NCBI RefSeq assembly: GCF_014127105.1
Contig: NZ_CP059902.1
Coordinates: forward strand, 3,106,001 to 3,170,000
Reading direction: 5' to 3'
DNA from: Devosia sp. MC521
Lineage (GTDB): Bacteria > Pseudomonadota > Alphaproteobacteria > Rhizobiales > Devosiaceae
DNA: 64,000 bases
Shown: positions 38,279 through 46,287 of the stretch, piece after piece
Numbering within the stretch: position 1 is the first letter of the stretch
Layout of the letters: every line of letters starts with the position of its first letter
Program-made: the position numbers and the translations under genes
Notes under the pieces: generated by a model
Databases searched by the model: none
What the model saw: only the letters and a program-made list of their open reading frames with translations
What the model was told of the DNA's origin: nothing

Positions 38279-39901
38279 TTAGCTGCGCAGACCAGGCGCT
38301 TCCTGACCAGTCGCCGTCACATATTCGGTATAGCCACCGCCATAGGTGTGCACGCCTTCTGGCGTCAGCTCCAAAACGCGGTTCGACAGCGCGGCGAGGA
38401 AGTGGCGATCGTGGCTGACGAACAGCATCGTGCCTTCAAAATTCGACAGCGCCTCAATCAGCATTTGCTTGGTCTGAATATCCAAATGGTTGGTCGGTTC
38501 GTCGAGCACGAGGAAGTTTGGTGGATCAAACAGGATCAGCGCCATAGCCAGACGCGCCTTCTCGCCACCCGACAGCACCCGACACTTCTTTTCTATGTCG
38601 TCGCCCGAGAAGCCAAAGCAACCGGCCAGCGCGCGCAGTGGAGCCTGACCAGCCTGCGGGAAATGATACTCCAACGTCTGGAAAATCGTGCTGTCGCCAT
38701 CGATGGAATCCATCGCATGCTGGGCGAAATAGCCCATCTTAGTGCTTGGCCCACGACCCACCGTGCCCGCATCAGGCTCGGTCGCACCTGCAACCAGCTT
38801 GAGTAGGGTCGACTTACCAGCGCCATTGACGCCCAAAATGCACCAGCGTTCCTTGCGGCGCACATGGAAGTCGAGGTTCTCGTAAATTACCTTAGAGCCA
38901 TAGGCTTTGTTCACGCCCTTCACGAGCACAATGTCTTCGCCCGAACGTGGCGCAGGACGGAACTCGAAGGCGACAACCTGCTGACGCTTTGGCGGCTCGA
39001 CGCGGTCAATCTTATCGAGTTTTTTCACGCGGCTCTGCACCTGCGCGGCGTGGCTCGCACGGGCCTTAAAACGATCGATAAAAGCGATTTCCTTGGCCAG
39101 CATCGCCTGCTGACGCTCAAACTGCGCCTGCTGATTGCGGTTGGCGATCTCGCGCTGGCTTTGGTAAAATTCGTAATCACCTGTGTAGGTGGTCAGAGTA
39201 CCCGCGTCGATCTCGAGGATCTTGTTGACGATGCGGTTCATGAACTCGCGGTCGTGCGATGTCATGAGTAGCGCGCCAGCATACCCCTTGAGGAAAGTTT
39301 CGAGCCAAATCAGGCTTTCAAGGTCCAAGTGGTTGCTCGGTTCGTCGAGGAGCAGCACGTCTGGGCGCATGAGGAGGATACGGGCGAGAGCCACGCGCAT
39401 CTTCCAACCGCCCGAGAGCTTACCCACATCGCCGTCCATCATCTCTTGGCTAAAGCCAAGACCGTCGAGCACTTCGCGGGCACGACCGTCGAGCGAATAA
39501 CCATCGAGTTCTTGGAAGCGTCCCTGCACATCGCCATAACGCTCGATGATCGTGTCCATTTCGTCGGCTTTGTCCGGATCAGCCATAGCCGCTTCCAGCT
39601 CCGCCATTTCCGCCATCAGCTCACTAACCGGGCCCGCGCCATTCATCACTTCGGCCACCGCCGAACGACCCGACATTTCGCCCACGTCCTGATTGAAGTA
39701 ACCAATCGAGGTGCCGCGATCGACCGAAACCTGACCTTCGTCAGGGCTTTCTTCGCCGGTAATCATCCGGAAGAGCGTGGTCTTCCCCGCGCCGTTGGGA
39801 CCGACGAGACCGATCTTTTCGCCCTTCTGCAGCGCCGCCGACGCTTCGATGAAGACAATCTGCTTGCCGTTCTGCTTGCCGATACTTTCGAGGCGGATCA
39901 T
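38279..39901 (-). CDS. ABC-F family ATPase (YbiT-like)
   Basis: 540 residues with two ABC ATPase domains and no membrane helices. Domain 1: Walker A GPNGAGKTT, signature LSGGWKMR, Walker B LLLDEPSNHLD. Linker (about 245-320) rich in charged residues. Domain 2: GVNGAGKST, LSGGEKAR, FLVLDEPTNHLD. ABC-F proteins bind the ribosomal E site and relieve stalled translation; some give antibiotic resistance. The house-keeping YbiT branch fits best. Start at ATG 39901. Single gene. Confidence 0.92.
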   Translation of the reverse strand: MIRLESIGKQNGKQIVFIEASAALQKGEKIGLVGPNGAGKTTLFRMITGEESPDEGQVSVDRGTSIGYFNQDVGEMSGRSAVAEVMNGAGPVSELMAEMAELEAAMADPDKADEMDTIIERYGDVQGRFQELDGYSLDGRAREVLDGLGFSQEMMDGDVGKLSGGWKMRVALARILLMRPDVLLLDEPSNHLDLESLIWLETFLKGYAGALLMTSHDREFMNRIVNKILEIDAGTLTTYTGDYEFYQSQREIANRNQQAQFERQQAMLAKEIAFIDRFKARASHAAQVQSRVKKLDKIDRVEPPKRQQVVAFEFRPAPRSGEDIVLVKGVNKAYGSKVIYENLDFHVRRKERWCILGVNGAGKSTLLKLVAGATEPDAGTVGRGPSTKMGYFAQHAMDSIDGDSTIFQTLEYHFPQAGQAPLRALAGCFGFSGDDIEKKCRVLSGGEKARLAMALILFDPPNFLVLDEPTNHLDIQTKQMLIEALSNFEGTMLFVSHDRHFLAALSNRVLELTPEGVHTYGGGYTEYVTATGQEAPGLRS

Positions 39902-40133
39902 GGGGAGGCCTTAGGGAAGAAAACTGGAACCGCCCCTAAATCATCCGCGTCCTCATCAAGCAAGCCCCCTCAACCAATTGTTGCGCCTCGGCAAGACTAT
40001 GCCGCATGCGGAACGGATTTTATCTAAACCGTTCACTTATCAAGTTGACCACACACAATCATCAATGCTCAATCAAGTTGAGGAGATTGTCCGCACACTA
40101 AATGCGGACAAAATGGTTAGAGGGGGAACGGAA

Positions 40134-40697
40134 TTGCAGGCTTTGGCCGCACTGGTCCGGTTGATCAGTTCTATTAACTGGCTGGTAGGCCAGATTTTAT
40201 CCTGGCTCGCACTGGCTTGCGTGCTGGTTTGCTTCACCGTGGTAGTTCAGCGCTATTTCTTCCATGTCTCCATCCTATGGATGCAGGATCTTTACGTCTG
40301 GCTCGCTGGCGCCATGTTCACCGGTGTCGCTGGTTTCGCGCTTCTGCGCGACGATCACGTCCGCGTTGATATTTTCTATCGCCCGGCGACTTTGCGCAGC
40401 AAAGCTTGGCGTGATCTGTTCGGCGTGGTTTTCTTCCTGCTACCCTTCATGTGGATCGTCATCCAGTATTGTTGGCCAGCTGTTCGCCGCTCGTGGAGCT
40501 ATTATGAGGGCTCCGCCAATATCGGTGGCATGCCCGGCCTTTTCATTCTCAAAAGCTTCATCATCGTCTTCGCCATACTGGTCATCCTGCAAGGCATTGG
40601 AATGGCGGCGCGCGCCATTCTCGTCTTACGCGGCAGCGAAGCGCTGCTGCCTGAGAACCTGCGCTACAAGCTTGATGACGTGAAGGAAGCCCACTGA
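40134..40697 (+). CDS. TRAP transporter small permease (DctQ)
   Basis: 187 residues with four membrane helices (about 15-35, 48-70, 85-108 and 135-160 after the basic start), the DctQ topology. Conserved YVWLAGAMFTGVAGFALLRDDHVRVD is the core motif. I start at TTG 40134, 6 bases after AGGGGGAA and the place where family similarity begins; ATG 40065 and 40113 are in-frame alternatives. The stop overlaps the DctM start (TGATG, 40695-40699). The sodium-driven transporter probably imports an organic acid; the large N-terminal DctM neighbour and the binding protein at 44524 resemble the TakPQM keto-acid system. Confidence 0.88.
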   Translation: MQALAALVRLISSINWLVGQILSWLALACVLVCFTVVVQRYFFHVSILWMQDLYVWLAGAMFTGVAGFALLRDDHVRVDIFYRPATLRSKAWRDLFGVVFFLLPFMWIVIQYCWPAVRRSWSYYEGSANIGGMPGLFILKSFIIVFAILVILQGIGMAARAILVLRGSEALLPENLRYKLDDVKEAH

Positions 40698-42088
40698 TGG
40701 ATCCCGTACTTCTTGGAGAAATCCTCGCCGGGACGATGTTCCTCGGCGTCATCGGCGTGCTGATGCTCGGCTTTCCCGTAGCGTTCTCGCTCGCTGGAAC
40801 TGCTCTCATTTTCGGCCTCGTAGGTTGGTGGTTTGGCGTCTACGACCCCTCCAACTATGGCTCTCTGGCTGGGCGCTATATCGGCTTGATGACCAACGAG
40901 GTCCTCGTTGCGGTGCCGCTCTTTGTCTTCATGGGTGTGGTGCTGGAAAGATCCGGCATTGCCGAGCAATTGCTGCTCACCATGGGCAAGCTTTTCGGCA
41001 ACCTTCGCGGCGGCTTAGCCCTGTCGGTGATTTTGGTTGGGGCCTTGCTCGCTGCGTCCACTGGCGTTGTCGGCGCCACCGTCGTCACCATGGGCCTGAT
41101 TTCGCTGCCCGCTATGACGCGCGCTGGTTATGATCCAAAGCTGGCAACCGGCGTCATCTGCGCCTCCGGCACTTTGGGCCAGATCATTCCACCATCGACC
41201 GTGCTGATCTTCATGGGCGATATGCTCTCGGGCATTAACGCGCAGGTGCAAATGTCCAAGGGCAATTTCGCTCCAGAACCCGTATCGGTGGGCGCACTGT
41301 TTGCCGGTGCTATTATCCCCGGCCTACTCTTAGTGGCGCTATACGCGCTTTATGTGATCTTCGTTGCCATTACCAATCCGCAAGCCGCTCCGGCAACGCC
41401 GGTTCCAGCGAGCGAAAAAGATGGGCTCATGCGTGAAGTTGTGGTGGCACTCGTCCCACCGCTGCTGCTGATCATTGCCGTGCTTGGGTCCATTCTCGCT
41501 GGCGTCGCGACGCCCACTGAGGCGGCGTCGGTTGGATCGGTTGGCGCAATGCTCTTAGCGTTGATCCGTCGTCGGCTCGACTTTGGCGTCTTAAAACAGG
41601 TTGTCATCTCCACCGCCTCAATCACCTCTATGGTGTTCATTATCCTCTTTGGCGCAGCGGTGTTCTCCATCGTGTTCCGTATGATGGGTGGCGAAAACCT
41701 CGTTCATGAATTCCTGTCTTCCATGCCTGGCGGCACGATGGGGGCGATTGTCGTGGTGATGCTCGTGATGTTCCTCTTGGGGTTCATCTTGGACACCTTC
41801 GAAATCATCTTTATCGTCATCCCGATCACCGCCCCCGTGCTGCTCACGCTCGGCGTCGATCCTATCTGGCTAGGGGTAATGGTGGGTGTGAATCTGCAAA
41901 CCAGCTTCCTCACGCCGCCTTTCGGCTTTGCCCTCTTCTATCTGCGCGGCGTAGCCCCGCCGTCCGTCACCACGGGCACGATCTACCGAGGCATCATTCC
42001 TTTTGTATGCCTCCAGATTCTTGCCCTTGTGATCCTCTACATGTTCCCAGACATGATCACTTGGTTGCCCAAAATGCTGTACAACTAA
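40697..42088 (+). CDS. TRAP transporter large permease (DctM)
   Basis: 463 residues and about twelve membrane helices. The DctM substrate and ion pathway appears as GRYIGLMTNEVLVAVPLFVFMG, ASTGVVGATVVTMG with the conserved GxVG region, GTLGQIIPPSTVLI, and the C-terminal DTFEIIFIVIPITAPVL. It starts inside the DctQ stop codon. A strong hairpin follows the gene. With DctQ and a periplasmic binding protein it forms a secondary high-affinity uptake system powered by a sodium gradient. Confidence 0.93.
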   Translation: MDPVLLGEILAGTMFLGVIGVLMLGFPVAFSLAGTALIFGLVGWWFGVYDPSNYGSLAGRYIGLMTNEVLVAVPLFVFMGVVLERSGIAEQLLLTMGKLFGNLRGGLALSVILVGALLAASTGVVGATVVTMGLISLPAMTRAGYDPKLATGVICASGTLGQIIPPSTVLIFMGDMLSGINAQVQMSKGNFAPEPVSVGALFAGAIIPGLLLVALYALYVIFVAITNPQAAPATPVPASEKDGLMREVVVALVPPLLLIIAVLGSILAGVATPTEAASVGSVGAMLLALIRRRLDFGVLKQVVISTASITSMVFIILFGAAVFSIVFRMMGGENLVHEFLSSMPGGTMGAIVVVMLVMFLLGFILDTFEIIFIVIPITAPVLLTLGVDPIWLGVMVGVNLQTSFLTPPFGFALFYLRGVAPPSVTTGTIYRGIIPFVCLQILALVILYMFPDMITWLPKMLYN

Positions 42089-42100
42089 GATCTGGCATAA

Positions 42101-42126
42101 ATGGCGGCGTCTCTAGACGCCGCCAT
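42101..42126 (+). terminator. hairpin after dctM
   Basis: ATGGCGGCGTC and GACGCCGCCAT form a perfect 11-bp stem with a TCTA loop 12 bp after the dctM stop codon. No T tract; the kinase-like gene starts 20 bp later. Confidence 0.55.
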
Positions 42127-42145
42127 ATCTCCGCGCGGAGGTTGA

Positions 42146-42772
42146 ATGGTCGACACGTCACTAGACCATTTGGTCAAGCACCTGACCGGTCGAGCCCAGA
42201 CGCACTCGCAACCCCTCGTTTTGGCCATCGATGGCAGAAGCGGCGTTGGCAAATCAACGCTCGCAACAGGCCTCGCCACTCGCACCAACGCGCTGCTGAT
42301 CTCAGGAGACGACTTTTACCGCGGCGGCGTCACGCTGCGCCATGACAGTGCCAAAGAGCTCACAGAGGATTGCATTGATTGGCGGGCACAGCGGCGCATC
42401 TTAACGACACTGCGAAACCGCGCAAACGCCCACTACTACAGCTTTGATTGGGCTGCTTTCGATGGCTCCCTGGCCGCCACACCAGTGCATCTCTCCCCGC
42501 GCCCTCTCATTATTCTCGAAGGCGTTTACTCGGCCCGGCCCGAACTCTCCGACCTCATCGACCTAGCGCTCTTAGTCGAGGCGTCGCCCCCGCTACGGAC
42601 CAAGCGCCTCATCGCCCGCGAGGGGACTATTGGGCCATGGGAGCGCCAGTGGCATCGCGCCGAGGATTGGTATTTTGGGCAGGCGGCACCAAGCAATCGC
42701 TTCGACTGCATCGTCGCGTCACGCCCCAAATCTTGGCTCGTTCTGCGCCCCTTCCCCATCGACGCCGCCTGA
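42146..42772 (+). CDS. P-loop kinase, uridine-kinase-like
   Basis: 208 residues. Walker A is AIDGRSGVGKST, followed by LISGDDFYRGGV, the region that binds the nucleoside or pantothenate-like substrate, and ILEGVYSARPEL, a Walker B-like strand. LVEASPPLRTKRLIAREG is the lid with basic residues. The fold is that of uridine kinase/phosphoribulokinase; the substrate is unknown. It follows dctM after 57 bp but a strong hairpin lies between. Confidence 0.78.
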   Translation: MVDTSLDHLVKHLTGRAQTHSQPLVLAIDGRSGVGKSTLATGLATRTNALLISGDDFYRGGVTLRHDSAKELTEDCIDWRAQRRILTTLRNRANAHYYSFDWAAFDGSLAATPVHLSPRPLIILEGVYSARPELSDLIDLALLVEASPPLRTKRLIAREGTIGPWERQWHRAEDWYFGQAAPSNRFDCIVASRPKSWLVLRPFPIDAA

Positions 42773-42857
42773 GCCCCAACGCAGCGGTCAGAATCTGCGT
42801 TTACTTCGCGCCGTGATGACGTCATGCTCCCGTTGTTCAGCAATGCGATCAACGATC

Positions 42858-43427
42858 ATGGCCACGATAATTTCGACCGCCTTCATGTCTCTCGATGGTG
42901 TGGTAGAAGCCCCCGGCGGCGAACCTGGCTACCGCAATTCGGGCTGGACCTTCCAAGACATCGACTTTGTCGAAGACGCCTATGCGATGAAAAGCGAAGA
43001 GCAATCCGTGTCGGATGCGATGCTGCTCGGCCGCCACAGCTACCAAAGCTTTGCTCCTATTTGGCCGGGCATGACGGAAGAGTTCCCCCGCTACAATGCG
43101 CTGCCCAAATTTGTCGTCTCCACGACGCTTGATGAGAGCGATCTGGTCAATAATTGGGGCGCCACGACCATCCTGCGCTCGATCGAGGACGTCGCCACTC
43201 TCAGATCCCATTTTAACGGCACGCTGATCATCCACGGCAGCGCCACCCTCACCCGCGCGCTAACTGATGCTGGCCTTATCGACCGCTACCACTTGCTGGT
43301 CTTCCCGGTCCTACTGGGTGCGGGCAAGCGCCTGTTCAGCACCACTGACAAGCCCAAGAAAAACCTCAAGCTGCTCAGCGCTGAGACCTATTCCAACGGC
43401 ATTCAAAAGCTAGTCTACGAGGCCTAG
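42858..43427 (+). CDS. dihydrofolate reductase family protein (RibD C-terminal type)
   Basis: 189 residues of the RibD_C/YyaP/YwjB type. Typical segments are FMSLDGVVEAPGG, AMLLGRHSYQSFAPIWP, KFVVSTTLDES, LIIHGSATLTRALTDAGLIDRY and FPVLLGAGKRLF. These proteins bind NADPH and reduce unknown substrates; true DHFR or riboflavin activity is not implied. Start at ATG 42858, where similarity begins; no clear ribosome-binding site is present. It ends 2 bp from the convergent cyclase gene. Confidence 0.85.
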   Translation: MATIISTAFMSLDGVVEAPGGEPGYRNSGWTFQDIDFVEDAYAMKSEEQSVSDAMLLGRHSYQSFAPIWPGMTEEFPRYNALPKFVVSTTLDESDLVNNWGATTILRSIEDVATLRSHFNGTLIIHGSATLTRALTDAGLIDRYHLLVFPVLLGAGKRLFSTTDKPKKNLKLLSAETYSNGIQKLVYEA

Positions 43428-43429
43428 CT

Positions 43430-44335
43430 TTATCCCCGCACCCGCGTCGGCTTGCGCTGGTTCTTCATCGCATACATCTGGCTGTCCGCCCTGCGGAAGA
43501 AGCTCATCAGCTCTTCATTGTCTTCTAGCCGAACCACGCCCATCGACACGCCCACTTCCATGGATTGACCCGCGATGGCCATAGGCGCGGAAACCGCCTC
43601 AATAATCTGCTCCAACCGTTCCTCAGACACAGCTTGCGGTGTCACCCGGAACAAAATGGCAAATTCATCGCCGCCAATGCGGAAGACATAGTCTTCGGCT
43701 CGCAAGGTCTGCGCGATCCGGTCGGCCACGGTTTGCAACACTTCATCGCCCGCCGCATGGCCGTGGAGATCGTTGATTGCCTTAAAGCCATCAAGGTCGA
43801 GAAGCGCCAGCGTCGGCCGCCCATAGTCGCAGCCTCGCTCCACCGCCTCTCGCAGCTTTTCGTCAAACGCCAGCCGATTGGGCAGTTTGGAAATGACGTC
43901 AGTTCGCGCCAGCTTCGCCAGCGCCTGCTCATGTGCCCTTTGCTCGGCCATACGCGCCGATATATCGACGATGATCTCGACGTCATATTGCACACCATCG
44001 ATAATGCTGCGCTGGGCCGAAATCAGCGTCGGCACGATTACCCCGTCCGCCCGGTGGATTTCGACATATTCCCCGACATAGCCACCCTCAGTCGCCAGCC
44101 GTCGATGCCGCCGTATCCGCGCCTCATCCTCGCGCACCGCACTCTCGGCCACCTTCACACCCTTAAGGTCTGCCCACTGACGCCCAACCAGCCGCAAATA
44201 GGCTTCGTTGACGCGCAGATACTGAGAATCCCTTCCGCTACTCGTCGAGATCGACATCGCGATAGGTGAGATTTCAAACATGCTCGACAACAGCGCATTC
44301 AAAATTTCTGAGGGAATATTGTCTTCGCTATTCAT
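43430..44335 (-). CDS. PAS-GGDEF diguanylate cyclase
   Basis: 301 residues. A PAS domain (about 15-125) with no cofactor motif I can name leads to a short coiled helix (EQRAHEQALAKLARTD) and a GGDEF domain (about 140-295). The active site reads RIGGDEFAIL, and LLDLDGFKAIND and LHGHAAGDEVL are intact, so c-di-GMP synthesis is likely. An I-site RxxD is not obvious. Start at ATG 44335; the frame to 44488 runs into intergenic DNA. Soluble protein. Confidence 0.9.
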   Translation of the reverse strand: MNSEDNIPSEILNALLSSMFEISPIAMSISTSSGRDSQYLRVNEAYLRLVGRQWADLKGVKVAESAVREDEARIRRHRRLATEGGYVGEYVEIHRADGVIVPTLISAQRSIIDGVQYDVEIIVDISARMAEQRAHEQALAKLARTDVISKLPNRLAFDEKLREAVERGCDYGRPTLALLDLDGFKAINDLHGHAAGDEVLQTVADRIAQTLRAEDYVFRIGGDEFAILFRVTPQAVSEERLEQIIEAVSAPMAIAGQSMEVGVSMGVVRLEDNEELMSFFRRADSQMYAMKNQRKPTRVRG

Positions 44336-44467
44336 TCTGAAAACCCACGTCGAAATTTCAATATTTGTACTCTGCGGGATGAAAGTAAATCTTTGACTGC
44401 TCAACACTTGCCCACCCCCGGGAGTGTTTGCGCGGCAAGAGTGGTTTCCAAGATCAACCGACAGGAC

Positions 44468-44499
44468 AAAAAACATCGGGGCCCTCACGAGCCCCGATG
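44468..44499 (-). terminator. terminator of the TRAP binding-protein gene
   Basis: On the minus strand GCATCGGGGC pairs with GCCCCGATG, followed by TTTTTTG, 24 bp after the dctP stop codon. Confidence 0.88.
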
Positions 44500-44523
44500 C
44501 TACCGGTCAAAAATCCGCCCGAC

Positions 44524-45627
44524 TTACGCGTCGAACTTGATGTATTTTTCGCGTGCCGCCAGATACGGCATGTCGGTGCCTTCGGTACGTTCGCGTAGCA
44601 AGTTGAACGCCGAAACAAAGCTTTCCGCTGTTTCCTTGGTGAGTGCATCACCACCGGAACGGATTTCCGCGATCAGTTCCATCGACGCCTTAGCGCCAGC
44701 TTCAATGATCTCTTCTGGGAAGCGCTTGACCTGCACGCCATGCTCCTCGACGAGCGCACGCAGCGCGCGCGGATCGTTGGCATACATGTCGGAAGACACG
44801 TCGTCATAAGCCGCCTGAATACAGGCCTTGACGATTTCCTGAATGTCTTCTGGCAGGGCCATGAATTTGGCCTTATCCACCGCCACCTCGGTGGCCAAGC
44901 CCGGCTCGACGAAGCTTGGGAAGTAGTAGTTCTTGGCGATCTGATAAAAGCCCAGCGCCAGATCGTTATACGGACCAACGAACTCAGCCGCGTCCAATGT
45001 TCCCGACTGGAGCGCCGCAAAGATTTCGCCGGCGGCAAGATTGGTCACCGACGCACCAAGCTTACCCCACACCTGACCACCAAGGCCCGGCGTGCGGAAG
45101 CGCAGCCCCTGCAGATCGGCAACGCCGGTCAGCTCATTGCGGAACCAGCCACCGGCTTGGGTCCCGGTATCGCCCGAGAGAAAGCCGACGAGACCGAACT
45201 GATCATAGACCTTGTCCCAGATTTGCTGCCCGCCGAGATAACGCACCCAAGCGGTCAGTTCGCGGTTGGTCATGCCGAACGGCACGCCGGTAAAGAAGCT
45301 CAGAGCCTGGCTCTTGTTCTGCCAATAATATGGTGTGCCATGGCTCATTTCGGCCGAACCATCGATCACCGCATCGAGCGACTGCAGACCGGGCACCAAT
45401 TCGCCCGCCGAGAATACTTGCACGGTCAGACGACCACCGGTTGCTTTGGTAATACGGTCAGCAACGTTCTGCGCACCAATGCCCAGGCCGGGGAAATTCT
45501 TCGGCCAAGTGGTTGTCATGCGCCAAGTAATATTGCCCTGAGCAATCGCCGGAGCGGCCAGAGTGGTCGCTGCTGCAGCGCCGATGGTTGCAACAGAAGC
45601 TGATTTGAAAAACTCACGTCTCTTCAT
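44524..45627 (-). CDS. TRAP transporter substrate-binding protein (DctP, TakP-like)
   Basis: 367 residues. The Tat-like or Sec signal peptide contains RREFFKSASVATIGAAAATT and is cleaved near APAIAQ. The mature protein is a DctP-type Venus flytrap: TTTWPKNFPGLGIGAQNVADRI, the substrate region GVPFGMTNRELTAW, GGWFRNELTGVADLQGLRFRTPGLGG, and GTLDAAEFVGPYNDLALG. It resembles TakP, which binds 2-keto acids such as pyruvate. The permeases lie 2.4 kb away on the opposite strand (40134-42088) and are probably its partners. A strong terminator follows. Confidence 0.9.
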   Translation of the reverse strand: MKRREFFKSASVATIGAAAATTLAAPAIAQGNITWRMTTTWPKNFPGLGIGAQNVADRITKATGGRLTVQVFSAGELVPGLQSLDAVIDGSAEMSHGTPYYWQNKSQALSFFTGVPFGMTNRELTAWVRYLGGQQIWDKVYDQFGLVGFLSGDTGTQAGGWFRNELTGVADLQGLRFRTPGLGGQVWGKLGASVTNLAAGEIFAALQSGTLDAAEFVGPYNDLALGFYQIAKNYYFPSFVEPGLATEVAVDKAKFMALPEDIQEIVKACIQAAYDDVSSDMYANDPRALRALVEEHGVQVKRFPEEIIEAGAKASMELIAEIRSGGDALTKETAESFVSAFNLLRERTEGTDMPYLAAREKYIKFDA

Positions 45628-45808
45628 AAATATTCTCCCTGCAAATATTCTGCTGACGAGTTTCCCGTCATGCAGATATCAATCACTAGAAAATCAATAG
45701 TCTTGAATTCTGTCCAGCGACTTGTGCGCAGCGAGTAATTTTTTAGAGAGAGAGAGCAACTTACTGTTTTTGTTAATTTCTTTGACGCTTTTTCGCACGA
45801 TCAACGTT

Positions 45809-45846
45809 GTCCTCCCGCAGGCAGAGAGCCTGTTCACGCGGAGGAC
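45809..45846 (+). promoter_or_regulatory. hairpin sequestering a ribosome-binding site
   Basis: GTCCTCC (45809-45815) is complementary to GGAGGAC (45840-45846), the Shine-Dalgarno sequence of the gene starting at 45853. A smaller AGGC-AGAGA-GCCT hairpin lies inside the loop. The leader could block translation until the structure opens. Confidence 0.45.
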
Positions 45847-45852
45847 TGACCT

Positions 45853-46245
45853 ATGCGTATGCCTAAAACTCTCGTTCTTGCTTCAATTCTGGCGCTTATC
45901 GCCGCTCCCAGCTTCGCCACGGACTATCTCGGTGGCGCGGTCAAATCCGTCGATATCGGCGGCAAATCCGTGCTGACTGGCGCGGGTGGGCTCACGCTCT
46001 ATACCTTCGATAAGGATACTTCGGGCGTGTCCAATTGTTACGATGACTGTGTGGAAAAATGGCCACCGCTTTTCGCCAATGATGGCGACGCCGCCGAGGG
46101 CGATTTCACCATAGTCGACCGCAACGACGGCACCAAAATCTGGGCCTATAAAGGTGCGCCGCTCTATTACTGGGTTGATGACAAAGCCGCAGGCGACATC
46201 ACCGGCGACGGCGTCGGCGGCGTTTGGCATCTTGCCATCGAATAA
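45853..46245 (+). CDS. COG4315-type secreted repeat protein
   Basis: 130 residues. Signal peptide (LVLASILALIAAPSFATD) then the COG4315 pattern: LTGAGGLTLYTFDKDTSGVSNCYDDCVEKWPPL and the C-terminal repeat KIWAYKGAPLYYWVDDKAAGD, each with the Y-x-aromatic-x-x-D core. The cysteine pair SNCYDDC is conserved. Members are periplasmic or lipoproteins of unknown role. Start at ATG 45853, or 45859, behind GGAGGAC. Confidence 0.85.
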   Translation: MRMPKTLVLASILALIAAPSFATDYLGGAVKSVDIGGKSVLTGAGGLTLYTFDKDTSGVSNCYDDCVEKWPPLFANDGDAAEGDFTIVDRNDGTKIWAYKGAPLYYWVDDKAAGDITGDGVGGVWHLAIE

Positions 46246-46287
46246 AGAAAACTGCGTAGCGACCCGGTGGCCGCTACGCTTCCTACC

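Noticed and set aside
42446..42816. An overlapping gene in the kinase-like gene (open frame of about 120 codons at 42448-42816).
   Set aside because: No start signal and an amino-acid pattern typical of a shadow frame; the P-loop kinase frame is clearly the coding one.
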